Below are positions 9,701 through 18,446 of a DNA stretch of 64,000 nt, one piece after another. The position numbers and the translations under genes were made by a program. The notes below the pieces were generated by a model that had not been told where the DNA came from, made no database searches, and was given only the letters and a program-made list of their open reading frames with translations. Positions within the stretch are counted from its first letter, which is position 1; each line of letters starts with the position of its first letter. The stretch is from an uncultured Flavobacteriaceae bacterium (lineage in GTDB: Bacteria; Bacteroidota; Bacteroidia; Flavobacteriales; Flavobacteriaceae), in the NCBI GenBank assembly GCA_947501845.1, contig CANMXP010000009.1:124001-188000 (forward strand). The letters are read 5' to 3'.

Positions 9701-10060
9701 TTGTTTAAAGCTATGATTGACCAAGTAAATAAAGATGTTATTTCTTTCTTATTTAAAGGCGAATTACCTCAAGAAACACAAAGTACCATACAAGAAGCGC
9801 GTACTCGTAAACAAGAAAAATTAAATATTCAAAAAGACGAAATCCCTAATCTAGATGAACGTTCTGCACAAAACAGAGCTGCTGGTAATACCCAACGTCA
9901 ACCAGAAGTTGTAGAAACTATTGTTAGAGACAGGCCAAAAATTGGACGTAATGATCGTGTTACGATTAAACATGTTATGAATGGTGAAAATAAAACACTT
10001 AAATACAAACAAGCTGAACCATTAATTGCCAAAGGCGAATGGGTTTTGGTTGAAGAATAA
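6707..10060 (+). CDS. secA: Preprotein translocase ATPase SecA
   Basis: The 1117-residue motor that pushes preproteins through SecYEG. Visible landmarks: Walker A MQTGEGKT near residue 190, the DEAD-like box DEVDSVLVDDARTP near 299, NMAGRGTDIKL and RQLRGRAGRQGDPGSS in the second helicase half. Length is that of the Bacteroidetes form, which carries an insertion in the first half. The C-terminus reads PKIGRND and then RVTIKHVMNG, ending GEWVLVEE: the usual CPCGSGKK zinc-binding SEC-C motif that normally follows GRND is absent and replaced by an unrelated basic segment, as I recall for other flavobacterial SecA. It has its own promoter and terminator, so it is a single-gene unit. Confidence 0.98.
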   Translation: MSFLNSVLKVFVGDKSKQDVKAIYPIVNQVKTFEAALEALSHDELRGKTDEFKGKIADATKSINEQIANLLEEAENTEDIDRREDIYQDIDKLKDDAYNATEAVLNDILPEAFAVVKETAKRFVNNTNIAVTANTFDRELSGTKDYVALENDKAIWANSWDAAGKAITWDMIHYDVQLIGGIAMHQGKIAEMQTGEGKTLVATLPVYLNALAGKGVHLVTVNDYLAKRDSAWMAPIFEFHGLSVDCIDYHQPNSDARKKAYNADITYGTNNEFGFDYLRDNMAHSPDDLVQRPHNYAIVDEVDSVLVDDARTPLIISGPIPQGERHEFTELKPKVDDIVSVQRKYLTGVLAEAKKLLKAGDTKEGGFQLLRVYRGIPKNKALIKFLSEEGVKQLLQKTENFYMQDNNREMPKVDAELYYVIEEKNNQIELTDKGIDYLSGKDNPDFFILPEIGLEVAKIEKQNLSAEEEANLKEELFKDFGVKSERIHTLNQLLKAYALFEKDTQYVVMDNKVMIVDEQTGRIMDGRRYSDGLHQAIEAKENVKIEDATQTFATVTLQNYFRMYRKLSGMTGTAVTEAGEFWEIYKLDVVEIPTNRPIARNDKEDLVYKTKREKYNAVIDEVTQLSQAGRPVLIGTTSVEISELLGKMLSIRKISHNVLNAKQHKREADIVAEAGNAGQVTIATNMAGRGTDIKLSDEVKAAGGLAIVGTERHDSRRVDRQLRGRAGRQGDPGSSQFYVSLEDNLMRLFGSERIAKMMDKMGLKEGEVIQHSMISKSIERAQKKVEENNFGVRKRLLEYDDVMNAQREVVYKRRHHALFGERLRVDLANMIYDTSEGIAETNKGANDYKNFEFELIRYFSMNSPISEEEFGKLSAQEITSKIYKSAFEHYKEKMTRNADIAFPVIKNVYETQRDKFKRIVVPFTDGIKSLNVVTDLEKAYETNGKQLITDFEKNITLAIIDDAWKTHLRKMDELKQSVQLAVHEQKDPLLIYKFESFELFKAMIDQVNKDVISFLFKGELPQETQSTIQEARTRKQEKLNIQKDEIPNLDERSAQNRAAGNTQRQPEVVETIVRDRPKIGRNDRVTIKHVMNGENKTLKYKQAEPLIAKGEWVLVEE

Positions 10061-10087
10061 ACACTTCTTATTTTTTAAGAATTGATT

Positions 10088-10122
10088 AAAAGACCGTTAT
10101 TTTAAAAATAACGGTCTTTTTT
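10088..10122 (+). terminator. Terminator after secA
   Basis: A perfect stem AAAAGACCGTTAT/ATAACGGTCTTTT around a short TTTAAAA loop, ending in a run of T. It marks the end of the core block and the start of the accessory island. Confidence 0.9.
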
Positions 10123-10257
10123 ATACCTATAGAAACTTAATAATAGAAATAAAAGATTTACTACCTTGGTCTTATAATATGGATATAGACAATTGTTTAT
10201 ATATAATTGTTATGTGCAAGCAGAAAAATCAATATGAACTATAGAACAAAAATTATT

Positions 10258-11322
10258 ATGAAAACAAAAATTTTAACAGCAGCTTTAATGGCATTCAGTT
10301 TTTCATCTCTTGCCCAAGACCAATATATCAATGGAAATTTAGCAATAGGAGCAAGTAATAGAACTGATATTGGAACTTTGCATGTCACTTCATCAGACAC
10401 TTCTATTTTACCTGTAATAAGGATAGAATCTTCAACTAATTCAGACTTATCATATATTAGGTTTCAAGCTAAAAATTCTTCTTCTGCAAATAAATATGCA
10501 GACATTTTATTTGACCCTAATACAGGGAATTTAGCTTTTAAAACTCCCTACAATTCTACTGAAAAAATGACCATTAAATCCAATGGCAATGTAGGTATTG
10601 GTACGGTCTCACCAACAGCAAAACTCGATGTTAATGGGGAGATAGTTTCTAGGTCTAATTATTTAACTATTAGTCCGTCAGCAAATGATGCTGTCATTAG
10701 AAGGGGAACAACAGGTAATTTAATGCTCTGTTCTAATAGTGGGACTAGCAGTATTTATTTAAATTACGCTTATGGTTCAGGTAGTGGAGGCGTCAGAATT
10801 TATGACGGAGGAACTACTAATTACGGGCATTTAAAAGTTAATTCTAATGGAAGCCTATCTCTTTTCTCAAGAAATGGAGATATAGGCATCGGCACAACTG
10901 ACACCAAAGGCTTTAAATTAGGCGTTAATGGTAAAATAGCAACAACAGAAGTAAAAGTAGCCACCTATACTAATTGGGCAGATTTTGTTTTTAAAAGTGA
11001 CTATAAATTACCAACCCTTAAAGAAGTAGAACAACACATTAAAGACTACGGTCATTTAAAAAATATTCCAAGTGCGGAGGAAGTAAAAAAAGACGGTTTC
11101 TTTTTAGGAGAAATGAATGCTAAATTATTACAGAAAATTGAAGAACTAACTCTTTATACGATTGAACAAGAGAAAAGTTTAAAAGCTCACAGAAAAGATA
11201 ATAAAGAACAAAATTCTAGAATTGAAAAGCTTGAAAAAGAAAATAAAGCTTTAAAAGCTATGAACTTAAAACTTTTTGAATTACAAAAAAGATTAGAAAA
11301 ATTAGAAAAGAAAACTCGTTAA
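10258..11322 (+). CDS. Secreted tail-fibre-like protein with C-terminal coiled coil
   Basis: About 354 residues from the ATG that begins a clear signal peptide (KTKILTAALMAFSFSSLAQ); an upstream ATG and TTG in frame would only add a non-signal extension. The middle has repeated GNVGIGTxSP and AKLDVNGEI motifs, the beta-rich shaft seen in phage tail fibres and in many Bacteroidetes surface proteins. The end carries LPTLKEVEQHIKDYGHL and IPSAEEVKKDG, then a long heptad-type coiled coil (EKLEKENKALKAMNLK). This C-terminal block recurs in Bacteroidetes secreted proteins. There is no T9SS sorting domain. Probably a surface fibre or adhesin; its partner is unknown. Confidence 0.75.
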   Translation: MKTKILTAALMAFSFSSLAQDQYINGNLAIGASNRTDIGTLHVTSSDTSILPVIRIESSTNSDLSYIRFQAKNSSSANKYADILFDPNTGNLAFKTPYNSTEKMTIKSNGNVGIGTVSPTAKLDVNGEIVSRSNYLTISPSANDAVIRRGTTGNLMLCSNSGTSSIYLNYAYGSGSGGVRIYDGGTTNYGHLKVNSNGSLSLFSRNGDIGIGTTDTKGFKLGVNGKIATTEVKVATYTNWADFVFKSDYKLPTLKEVEQHIKDYGHLKNIPSAEEVKKDGFFLGEMNAKLLQKIEELTLYTIEQEKSLKAHRKDNKEQNSRIEKLEKENKALKAMNLKLFELQKRLEKLEKKTR

Positions 11323-11372
11323 TGAATACTTCCTGAATTAAATAATCTAATAAAAAACCCTATTTTTATGCC

Positions 11373-11996
11373 ATGGACATAAAACTAACAAAAGAAGAAA
11401 AAATTAAAATCTTGAATTCCGATGACATATACGGAATCATGCAAAAGGTTCTACTTCGAGAAAACAAAATTGACCAAAATAGAGAACATTTTTGGGTTAT
11501 TGGATTGGCAAACAACAATCGCATTCTTTTTATAGAACTCGTTAGTTTAGGAACCGTAAATAAAACGTTAGCGGAGCCCATGGAAGTTTTTAGCTTTGCA
11601 TTGCAAAAAAGGGCTGTAAAAATAATTTTATGTCATAATCACCCAAGCGGAGAACTAAAACCATCAGAAGGAGATAAAAATGTATCTGACAGATTAATTC
11701 AAGTCGGAATTATTGTGGACACCGAGGTTCTTGACCATTTGATAATATCCGACAAAAGTTATTTGAGTTTTGCTGATACTGGACTTTTAGACGAATTAAA
11801 AAAAAGCACAAAATATGTTCCTAAATATGTATTAGAACAGAGGTTTAAAAAAGAGGCTACTGAAATTGCCGAAAAAAAGAAAGCAATTGAAATAGCAAAA
11901 GAACTTAAACGGAGGGGAACGATGGATGAAGATATTTCTGGAATTACAGGTTTATCGATTGAAGAAGTTAAAAAATTAAGAGCTAAGAAAAAATAA
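11373..11996 (+). CDS. RadC-like JAB domain protein
   Basis: A 207-residue protein. CHNHPSGELKPSEGD is the JAMM/RadC metal-binding signature, followed by the conserved DTEVLDHLIISDKSYLSF. The helix-hairpin-helix that precedes this domain in full RadC is missing; the N-terminus is a short helical segment. After the JAB domain comes an unusual tail of about 60 residues with KKAIEIAKELKRRGTM and ITGLSIEEVKKLRAK, the C-terminal pattern often seen on Rpn/PD-(D/E)XK transposase-like nucleases. It sits at the entry of the cassette-like island, directly before an attC-like repeat. JAB-only RadC proteins are common on mobile elements. Biochemical role unproven. Confidence 0.8.
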   Translation: MDIKLTKEEKIKILNSDDIYGIMQKVLLRENKIDQNREHFWVIGLANNNRILFIELVSLGTVNKTLAEPMEVFSFALQKRAVKIILCHNHPSGELKPSEGDKNVSDRLIQVGIIVDTEVLDHLIISDKSYLSFADTGLLDELKKSTKYVPKYVLEQRFKKEATEIAEKKKAIEIAKELKRRGTMDEDISGITGLSIEEVKKLRAKKK

Positions 11997-12004
11997 AGCC
12001 AGTT

Positions 12005-12134
12005 GCCTAACATGGTATAAAAATAATTGCTATTTCAGGCTTAGATAAAGGTAGTTGCTATTTTGCTTCGTTAGTTTTCATTCGGAAAATACTAGTATAC
12101 AAAACCGCAACTATTCTTATACTAAATGTTATGT
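12005..12134 (+). repeat. attC-like imperfect inverted repeat A
   Basis: Left arm GCCTAACATGGTATAAAAAT and right arm TTATACTAAATGTTATGT pair over about 22 positions, with a two-base bulge on one side; the arms meet at TTGC/GCAA. The left box GCCTAAC fits the integron R'' consensus RYYYAAC; the right box GTTATGT only partly fits GTTRRRY. It lies 8 bp after the RadC-like stop codon. The inner part is variable. The structure resembles a folded bottom-strand attC with extrahelical bases. Confidence 0.6.
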
Positions 12135-12277
12135 AGCAATAAGCACAAAGAAAATCGGAATTAATATACTTTTCAGTTTGCAACAAAAAAGTTAAAGGAA
12201 TAATTTACTTTCGGTCGTAAGATTTTCAATCAAAGATCATTGAGATAAAAACTATTCTGGATTCAATAAAAATTTAT

Positions 12278-15200
12278 ATGACAAAAAAATTATTAATCTT
12301 TTCTCTTTTAAGCCTCATTGCTTTTACAGGAAGTGCTCAATGCCCTAAGCCATACCAACTAAGCACTAATACTAAAACAACCAATTCAATAACATTAACT
12401 TGGAATTCAGGCAACAATTCATTGACAGGTAACTTTGAAATAGAATATGGTCCTGCAAACTTTAGTCGTGGAACTGGAACTAAAGTTTATAGTTCATACA
12501 TAGCTGTGCAAATCAACAATTTGGCCTCTAATACACCGTATGATTTCTATGTAACCAATAGATGCGGTAGCACACCTACTACATCTGATATTTATAGTGA
12601 TACTACTACTGCAGATTATTGTAATGGTGATTTGTTTTTAGATCCTGGTTTTGAAAACAATTACGTTGGAACATATCATGAATCCTACAGTTTAGCTACA
12701 AACACTACAAATACAAGAGTAAGTTTAAGTTTCGATTCCTTTCAACTATCTCCTGATGCTACACTAACAATTTGGGATGGTAGCTACAGTATTGGAACGC
12801 CTTTAGCTGTTTTCGATCAAAACGTAACCCCAACAGAGCCTATAGTTTCAAAATCGTCAGATGGAGAACTCTATGCTGTGTTTGAATCAAATAATTCACA
12901 AAATAGTGCTCCAGGATGGATTGGAAGGATTACATGTGTAGATAAGCCTAAATGTACTATGCCTAGATTTTTCTCTACTTCAGACATCACCTATAATTCT
13001 ATTGCTTTTAGATGGAGCAAAAGCACAGCTAACCGTACATTAATTGAATATGGCCCTAAAGGATTTGAAATTGGCACTGGAATAAAAGTAGAAACGTATT
13101 CAAACACAATAACCATATCTAATTTAACTGAATTAACGGAATATGATTTTTACTTAACTGAAGAATGTGACGACTTAAGTTTAAGTGACATTAATCGTGT
13201 TTCTTTTTCTACAAAAGCATATTGTGAACCAAATATTTCATTTGGTCGGTTGGAAGCATATGAATTGAATCAAATAAAAATACATAACGTAAATTTTCAA
13301 TTAAATGAATCGTGGCAAGTTGAATATGGATTAAAGGGTTTTACGCCTGGTGAAGGTATGATTGAAAATTTTTCTACAACAGAAGCTATTATTGGAAACT
13401 TAGAAAGTGATAAGGAATATGACTTTTATTTTAGAAATAAATGCGGTGAACGTTATGGTGAATCAATAGGTCCTTACTCGAAAAAAACTAATATTGATTA
13501 TTGTAGTGAGGGTAAAATATATGATAGAGGAGGAAAAGATGGAATCTATACAGACTATCAAAGGACAAGAGATTTATATGTCTACATTCATGATAATACA
13601 AGAGCTCGATTAAAATTTAATTATGTATCTCTTCCTAATTACGAGGAAATTAAAGTGTATGATGGCCCTGATTCAAACAGTCCGTTGCTGAAACGTCTAT
13701 GGCGGACTGGGTACAGCACTAATTTTGTTGAATTTGTTTCTTCGGGAAGTAGTAATGTACTTTTCTTTGAGATGGTTACTAATCGTTATTACTCTGATAT
13801 AAAATGGGATTTAGATATTACTTGTGAAACAACTCCTAATTGTGAAGAAGTTGGAGATTTTAAAGTTAATCCTTTTAAATTAACACATAATCAATGTGAA
13901 TTGACCTGGATAAATACCCTTGATGTAAATGATAGTTACATTATAGAATATGGACTGGAAGGCTTTGAAAGAGGGACAGGTATTATATTAAATACTGATG
14001 AAAACTTTATCATTTTATCCAACTTAGATAAGGAAACTATTTACCAAGCTTATATTACTACTGCTTGTGCATTAGGAGGTCAAGATAACGTTTACGCGAA
14101 ACCAGTAACTTTTAAAACAACTCCTGATTATTTTGGAGGCGATAAGTTTACTGATGATGGGGGAACAGAAAATAATATTCCTGAAAATCAAACGGAAATT
14201 ATTACTTTATATCCGAAAGCTGAAAGAGAAAGGATTCGTCTTAATTTTGATTATATTGATTTATTGACAAATTCCTACACTGGTTCGCTAAAACTATATA
14301 GCGGTATTGGCACAGATTCTCCGCCAATGGTACAATTATATAATTCAAATGATTTTACAACTCAAGGTTCCTCATTCTATTCTGATGATCCAAATGGAGC
14401 TTTAACAATTGAATTTATGGTTAATTCATCCTATGTGAATTATTATTCAAGAGGTTGGGAAGCTGATGTAATAAGTGAGCTAATTCCAGACTGTGATGAG
14501 CCTTTTAATATTTCGACAACAAGATTTACTCATCAAGAAATAAACTTAGCTTGGGAGTCTGAAATTGATGTAACAGAATGGCAAATAGAATATGGTCCAG
14601 CAAGCTTTGTTAAAGGTAGTGGAATTGTAACCAATACAACGGATAAAAATATTCTTATATCAGGTTTGTCTCCAGATACAGAATACGATTTCTATATTTT
14701 TTCAAAATGTAGTACGGATAATTACAATTATTACACGCCTGCCTATAAGCAAAAAACAAGAAAAGATTTTTCTAGTGGTGCCATATTAACTTCTAATGAT
14801 GGAGTTAGTGTGATATATCCCGATAATGTTAATGAAAGGATTAGGTTTGAATTCACTAATTTCAGTCTTCAGTCAAGTAATTCTAGCTATAATAAAAGTC
14901 AAGTAGTGGTAAATTTCAAGAATGATTTGAAATCATATAACTATTACAGTTGTTATGATTTTTATTATGATTCTAATTTATTTTACCCAATGGTTTCAGA
15001 AAAAGAAGATGGTAGTATATCTATTATTCAAAATATAGATGGAACTTCTTATTGGGAAGCGAAAGTGATTAGTGAACCCAAGCCTACCTGCCAGATTACT
15101 AATGAAAAACAATTTTTGTTTCAACGTGTAAGTAATACAGAGGTAGAGCTGATTTGGGCTAAAAATGACGAAAACATAACGTATAAAGTTGAATATGGAC

Positions 15201-16141
15201 CTATTGGCTTCACTTTAGGGACGGGTATTATACAAGAATTTGATAGTAATAGGCAATTTTTAGAATCAGAACTTCGTAGGCCTTATCATACCTACAATAC
15301 AGAAAACAATCGTTTTGATGAGAATTTAATTTACTATTCTATGATTTTTGATAATTTACAAGAGGATTCAGAATACGAATTTTATATTACAACCATATGT
15401 CCTGACGGTTTTGTTAATATTTATCCCGTTCCAAAACTTGTTAAAACAACTCCAAATTTAGTTAGTACAGGAATTTATCACGGAAATTCTTCAGGGGAAA
15501 TGAGAAAAAGAAAAGTCTGGACCATATTAGGGCAACTTGAAAACACCACGATTTGTCCAAATTCAACAGAAGACAGGATTGAGGCAACAATAAAAAGGTT
15601 AGAGATTCCTCAATATACTGGTGGAGATCCTTTTACTATTTTTGATCATTATAATACCAAAGATGAAAGCAAGGTGATTTTTTCTAGGAATTGGGATATT
15701 AATTACTATGACGATCCAATTGTTGTTAGTGCTAACAATGATACGGGTTGTTTAACTTTTAATTTTTCTCATGCTAATAGCACTTCTTGGAGCTATCTTC
15801 CCAAAACTTTGGAGCAGTTTGATAATGGGTTTGGTTATAAAGGCTGGATTGTTGAAATTACCTCAGTACCAAAAAGTAGTTTAAGTTTAGAAGATATAGA
15901 TAATATTAGAAATATTCAGTTATATCCTAATCCATCTAATAATTATTTTTATATAAAAAATAATTTAAGTTCAGAGATAAAAGAAGTCACTATCAATGAT
16001 ATATCTGGTAGGCCTGTGGAACAATATTTTAATACTAATTTCAATCAGAAACTATATTTTAACTTACCCTCTGGTATCTATTTTGTAAACATAGAAACAA
16101 AAAATAATACTAAAAGTGTACAAAAAATTATTGTGAAATAA
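12278..16141 (+). CDS. Large secreted FnIII/CUB-like protein with T9SS sorting domain
   Basis: 1287 residues with a signal peptide ending at TGSAQ. Fibronectin III-like units (about residues 21-110, 226-313, 314-403, 520-612, 738-828, 943-1055), each with a Y-G-P/L-x-G-F pattern such as IEYGPANF, alternate with CUB-like units at about 113-226, 406-518, 617-735, 830-935 and 1059-1200 that carry motifs like KVYDGPDSNSP. Residues from about 1209 (LYPNPSNNYFYIKN to VQKIIVK) are a type A T9SS sorting domain, so the protein should be exported by the gliding/secretion machinery and attached to the surface. It lies between two attC-like repeats. No catalytic domain was seen; an adhesin role is inferred. 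Confidence 0.85.
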   Translation: MTKKLLIFSLLSLIAFTGSAQCPKPYQLSTNTKTTNSITLTWNSGNNSLTGNFEIEYGPANFSRGTGTKVYSSYIAVQINNLASNTPYDFYVTNRCGSTPTTSDIYSDTTTADYCNGDLFLDPGFENNYVGTYHESYSLATNTTNTRVSLSFDSFQLSPDATLTIWDGSYSIGTPLAVFDQNVTPTEPIVSKSSDGELYAVFESNNSQNSAPGWIGRITCVDKPKCTMPRFFSTSDITYNSIAFRWSKSTANRTLIEYGPKGFEIGTGIKVETYSNTITISNLTELTEYDFYLTEECDDLSLSDINRVSFSTKAYCEPNISFGRLEAYELNQIKIHNVNFQLNESWQVEYGLKGFTPGEGMIENFSTTEAIIGNLESDKEYDFYFRNKCGERYGESIGPYSKKTNIDYCSEGKIYDRGGKDGIYTDYQRTRDLYVYIHDNTRARLKFNYVSLPNYEEIKVYDGPDSNSPLLKRLWRTGYSTNFVEFVSSGSSNVLFFEMVTNRYYSDIKWDLDITCETTPNCEEVGDFKVNPFKLTHNQCELTWINTLDVNDSYIIEYGLEGFERGTGIILNTDENFIILSNLDKETIYQAYITTACALGGQDNVYAKPVTFKTTPDYFGGDKFTDDGGTENNIPENQTEIITLYPKAERERIRLNFDYIDLLTNSYTGSLKLYSGIGTDSPPMVQLYNSNDFTTQGSSFYSDDPNGALTIEFMVNSSYVNYYSRGWEADVISELIPDCDEPFNISTTRFTHQEINLAWESEIDVTEWQIEYGPASFVKGSGIVTNTTDKNILISGLSPDTEYDFYIFSKCSTDNYNYYTPAYKQKTRKDFSSGAILTSNDGVSVIYPDNVNERIRFEFTNFSLQSSNSSYNKSQVVVNFKNDLKSYNYYSCYDFYYDSNLFYPMVSEKEDGSISIIQNIDGTSYWEAKVISEPKPTCQITNEKQFLFQRVSNTEVELIWAKNDENITYKVEYGPIGFTLGTGIIQEFDSNRQFLESELRRPYHTYNTENNRFDENLIYYSMIFDNLQEDSEYEFYITTICPDGFVNIYPVPKLVKTTPNLVSTGIYHGNSSGEMRKRKVWTILGQLENTTICPNSTEDRIEATIKRLEIPQYTGGDPFTIFDHYNTKDESKVIFSRNWDINYYDDPIVVSANNDTGCLTFNFSHANSTSWSYLPKTLEQFDNGFGYKGWIVEITSVPKSSLSLEDIDNIRNIQLYPNPSNNYFYIKNNLSSEIKEVTINDISGRPVEQYFNTNFNQKLYFNLPSGIYFVNIETKNNTKSVQKIIVK

Positions 16142-16215
16142 TTATATATTATAAAGAAGTTAGTTTGAGGAATTAGAAAAAAATCAAGCAAATCTATGTG
16201 GAAAATAAAACCACT

Positions 16216-16365
16216 ACATAACAATGTATAAGAAATCATAGCTCTTTTTGCTTAATCTAAGGTCTGTGTTTATTTGCAAAGTCGCCAAATATATAATTTG
16301 GCTTAGTCCAATCCGAAACCTATGACTTATTACCTGCCCTACGCTTCTTATACTATCCGTTACCA
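16216..16365 (+). repeat. attC-like imperfect inverted repeat B
   Basis: Left arm ACATAACAATGTATAAGAA and right arm TTCTTATACTATCCGTTACC pair around GTATAAGAA with bulged bases near the ends. The interior holds a perfect hairpin GCCAAAT/ATTTGGC (16284-16302). Same plan as repeat A, located 75 bp after the giant T9SS protein gene and 62 bp before the next start codon. Confidence 0.55.
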
Positions 16366-16427
16366 TGCACTTGCGAGAAAGACCATGTGACTAATACTGC
16401 TTAAAATTATTAGATAATAAAAAAATT

Positions 16428-17057
16428 ATGACTGTAATAACTCAACTTTCATCATCATTAGGACAAAAAGGGAATAATGCGAATATAGCTTTAGCGAAGG
16501 AAATTGTAGAAACGGAAAATAGTGATATGATTAAAGACCTTGTTCAGAATCTTAAAAACAAGGATAAAAAAATACAAGCTGATTGTATAAAAACACTTTA
16601 TGAAGCAGCATATATAAAACCCGATTTGATCGCGAGTTATTATTCAGAATTTTTGGAACTATTATCAAACAAAAATAATAGATTGGTATGGGGTGGAATG
16701 ATTGCCTTAATGACAATTACAGATTTGAAAAGCAAGGAATTATTTGCATCATTAGACTTGATTTCAGATACGGTAAATAAAGGTTCCACCATAACGATTG
16801 ATTCAGGAGTTGAGATATACGCAAAGCTTAATAAATATTCGGAATATCAGGACAAAGTAGAAAATCTGTTGATTGACCAACTATGGAAATGCTCAATAAA
16901 ACAATTGCCTAAGTATATGGAAAAATCAATTATTTCGATAACAGAATGGAATAAAGAGATTTATAAAAAAATAATAAATGAACGAAAGCCAGAATGCGAA
17001 AGAGATTCTCAAGTAAAAAGGCTTGACAAAGTATTGAAACAGATTGATAAAATATGA
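16428..17057 (+). CDS. HEAT-repeat-like protein
   Basis: A 209-residue, wholly helical cytoplasmic protein. LVQNLKNKDKKIQADCIKTL followed by a second helix pair ending in LVWGGMIALMTI resembles HEAT/ARM helical-pair repeats (about residues 35-110); the C-terminal third is charged and helical. No catalytic motif, no signal peptide. It forms a one-gene unit between repeat B and a half-repeat. Similar short HEAT proteins are frequent lone cargo of bacterial accessory regions. Partner and function unknown. Confidence 0.65.
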   Translation: MTVITQLSSSLGQKGNNANIALAKEIVETENSDMIKDLVQNLKNKDKKIQADCIKTLYEAAYIKPDLIASYYSEFLELLSNKNNRLVWGGMIALMTITDLKSKELFASLDLISDTVNKGSTITIDSGVEIYAKLNKYSEYQDKVENLLIDQLWKCSIKQLPKYMEKSIISITEWNKEIYKKIINERKPECERDSQVKRLDKVLKQIDKI

Positions 17058-17061
17058 AAAC

Positions 17062-17085
17062 GCATGGTAACACCGTATAATTTAA
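17062..17085 (+). repeat. attC-like left-arm fragment C
   Basis: GCATGGTAACACCGTATAATTT follows the HEAT-like stop by a few bases and has the TAACA..GTATAA plan of the complete repeats, but no right arm is present before the next gene. It may be a truncated site left by deletion. Confidence 0.4.
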
Positions 17086-17098
17086 GAGTAAAATCCAT

Positions 17099-17893
17099 TT
17101 GAAAAACTTTTTGAACATATTTAAAGGCAAGACTAAAGGAAAAGAAATGTATCCAGAAATAACAAATGCTGGTGGCCTTTCTAATGCTATAAACATTGAA
17201 TTTTCAGAAATTCAATCCAAATTAAAAGTTCTTATTGATGAAAATACGTCTAAAATACCGTTGACATATTCTGTCATTCAAAGAGATAATAAATACTCTC
17301 AAATTTATATCGCTGCTAAAGAAAAACTCTATTTACCAGATTTTTGGAAAGACGGAGTATGTTTAGCGAATGGAAAAACAGGTAACATAATTGAACTGGT
17401 TAGAGCCATAGATTTTTGGATTAATAATGACATTACTAGCAAGGATTTGTCAAAGAAATTTGACTTTGTAGAAACGAACAATAAAGCACACGCTTTTGAT
17501 TCAGGTAATGAAACTGAATACACATGGAACCAACTGCTAAATAACGAATCTAAACCTGAATTGGGAGAATTTATTAAAATTGCAATTCAGGACGACATTT
17601 TAGGGAAATTGTTTCCATTCACAAGTTTATACACATTATGTTTTAGTCGTTGCACAGGTTATCCTTATGACACAAAAGATCTACCAAACGTAACACCTAA
17701 ATTAGATTCGTGGACATTGCCGAAAACGGATTATATCAAAGGAAAAACTGAATTTGACAATATGATTTATGTCGTTACTAATAATAAAGCAGAGTTTTTA
17801 GGAGAAGGTACTGCAATTGAGGTTTTAAAAATAGTTAAAGATAATTTACCAAAGAATATAACACCAGCAATAAAAGGAACAGCAGAAGACTGA
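17099..17893 (+). CDS. DUF6193-like protein with basic N-terminal tag
   Basis: 264 residues from a TTG start; the next ATG would begin 16 residues later. I prefer TTG because the resulting N-terminus (MKNFLNIFKGKTKGK) matches a short aromatic-plus-basic tag that also opens two other cargo proteins here. The C-terminal third (GKLFPFTSLYTLCFSR, then GEGTAIEVLKIVKDNLP and PAIKGTAED) resembles the DUF6193 family, whose members are orphan or immunity-like proteins. No signal peptide or catalytic motif. It is flanked by left-arm fragments of the attC-like repeat on both sides. The family link is from memory and tentative. Confidence 0.6.
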   Translation: MKNFLNIFKGKTKGKEMYPEITNAGGLSNAINIEFSEIQSKLKVLIDENTSKIPLTYSVIQRDNKYSQIYIAAKEKLYLPDFWKDGVCLANGKTGNIIELVRAIDFWINNDITSKDLSKKFDFVETNNKAHAFDSGNETEYTWNQLLNNESKPELGEFIKIAIQDDILGKLFPFTSLYTLCFSRCTGYPYDTKDLPNVTPKLDSWTLPKTDYIKGKTEFDNMIYVVTNNKAEFLGEGTAIEVLKIVKDNLPKNITPAIKGTAED

Positions 17894-17901
17894 AAAAAAC
17901 T

Positions 17902-17920
17902 ACTGCCAACAACGTCATGG
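17902..17920 (+). repeat. attC-like left-arm fragment D
   Basis: ACTGCCAACAACGTCATGG directly follows the DUF6193-like stop codon and matches the GCCAACAACGT left arms of this repeat family. No right arm is found; a minus-strand gene begins its 3' end 22 bp later. Confidence 0.35.
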
Positions 17921-17941
17921 AACATTAGCTCATCCACAAAA

Positions 17942-18286
17942 TCATCTCTTTTTTCCAAAACTTTGCTTTTTAAACAATAAATGGATATAGAAATCAAAAG
18001 CTTGTTTTGACAAGGTTGTACCATCGGACAAATCAACTCCTTTGCAAAAAATATCTAACTGATCTAGATACCACTCATAAAATTCATCGGACCTATCATC
18101 TAAACCGATAATTGAGAAAATAAAGTCGCTAAAATCTGAAATACAGACCCCACCATCGAAACCCATTTTATTAAAATCATTGGTTAATGTTCTACTTTTT
18201 AATTCTTTTTTGATAAAGAATATGGCAAATTCTGCTTCTTTAGGCATTTTGACTAATGGCAAGCTTTTTGGATAATTGATTTTCAT
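17942..18286 (-). CDS. Hypothetical 114-residue protein
   Basis: A small, soluble protein not recognised. It is acidic in the middle (DDRSDEFYEWYLDQLDIF) and basic at the end (HLLFKKQSFGKKR), with no signal peptide or membrane segment. It is the only minus-strand gene in this part of the island, facing the DUF6193-like gene and divergent from the small XRE regulator. A 15-bp palindrome lies in the shared upstream region and could be a control site for it. The coding frame is open and composition fits the neighbours. Confidence 0.55.
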   Translation of the reverse strand: MKINYPKSLPLVKMPKEAEFAIFFIKKELKSRTLTNDFNKMGFDGGVCISDFSDFIFSIIGLDDRSDEFYEWYLDQLDIFCKGVDLSDGTTLSKQAFDFYIHLLFKKQSFGKKR

Positions 18287-18305
18287 TATTTAAAATAATT
18301 TAAAA

Positions 18306-18320
18306 AAACTTTAAAAGTTT
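18306..18320. promoter_or_regulatory. Palindrome in a divergent promoter region
   Basis: AAACTTTAAAAGTTT, a perfect 7-bp inverted repeat with a one-base centre, lies 20 bp upstream of the minus-strand hypothetical gene and in front of the XRE gene. It could be an operator for the small regulator; it may also be a chance AT-rich palindrome. Confidence 0.3.
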
Positions 18321-18416
18321 ATTTATCTCCCTTTAAAGCATTTCGGAGTTACATAAAGATTTTTAAATCTCCTAATAAAGCATATTTTAATACTTATAGC
18401 ATTTATTTTTCTTTAT

Positions 18417-18424
18417 TATTTTTG
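18417..18424 (+). promoter_or_regulatory. -7 element of the small XRE gene
   Basis: TATTTTTG fits TAnnTTTG exactly and lies 22 bp before the start codon. No TTG at the -33 distance. Confidence 0.45.
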
Positions 18425-18446
18425 ATATCAAATCCTAGCTATTACT

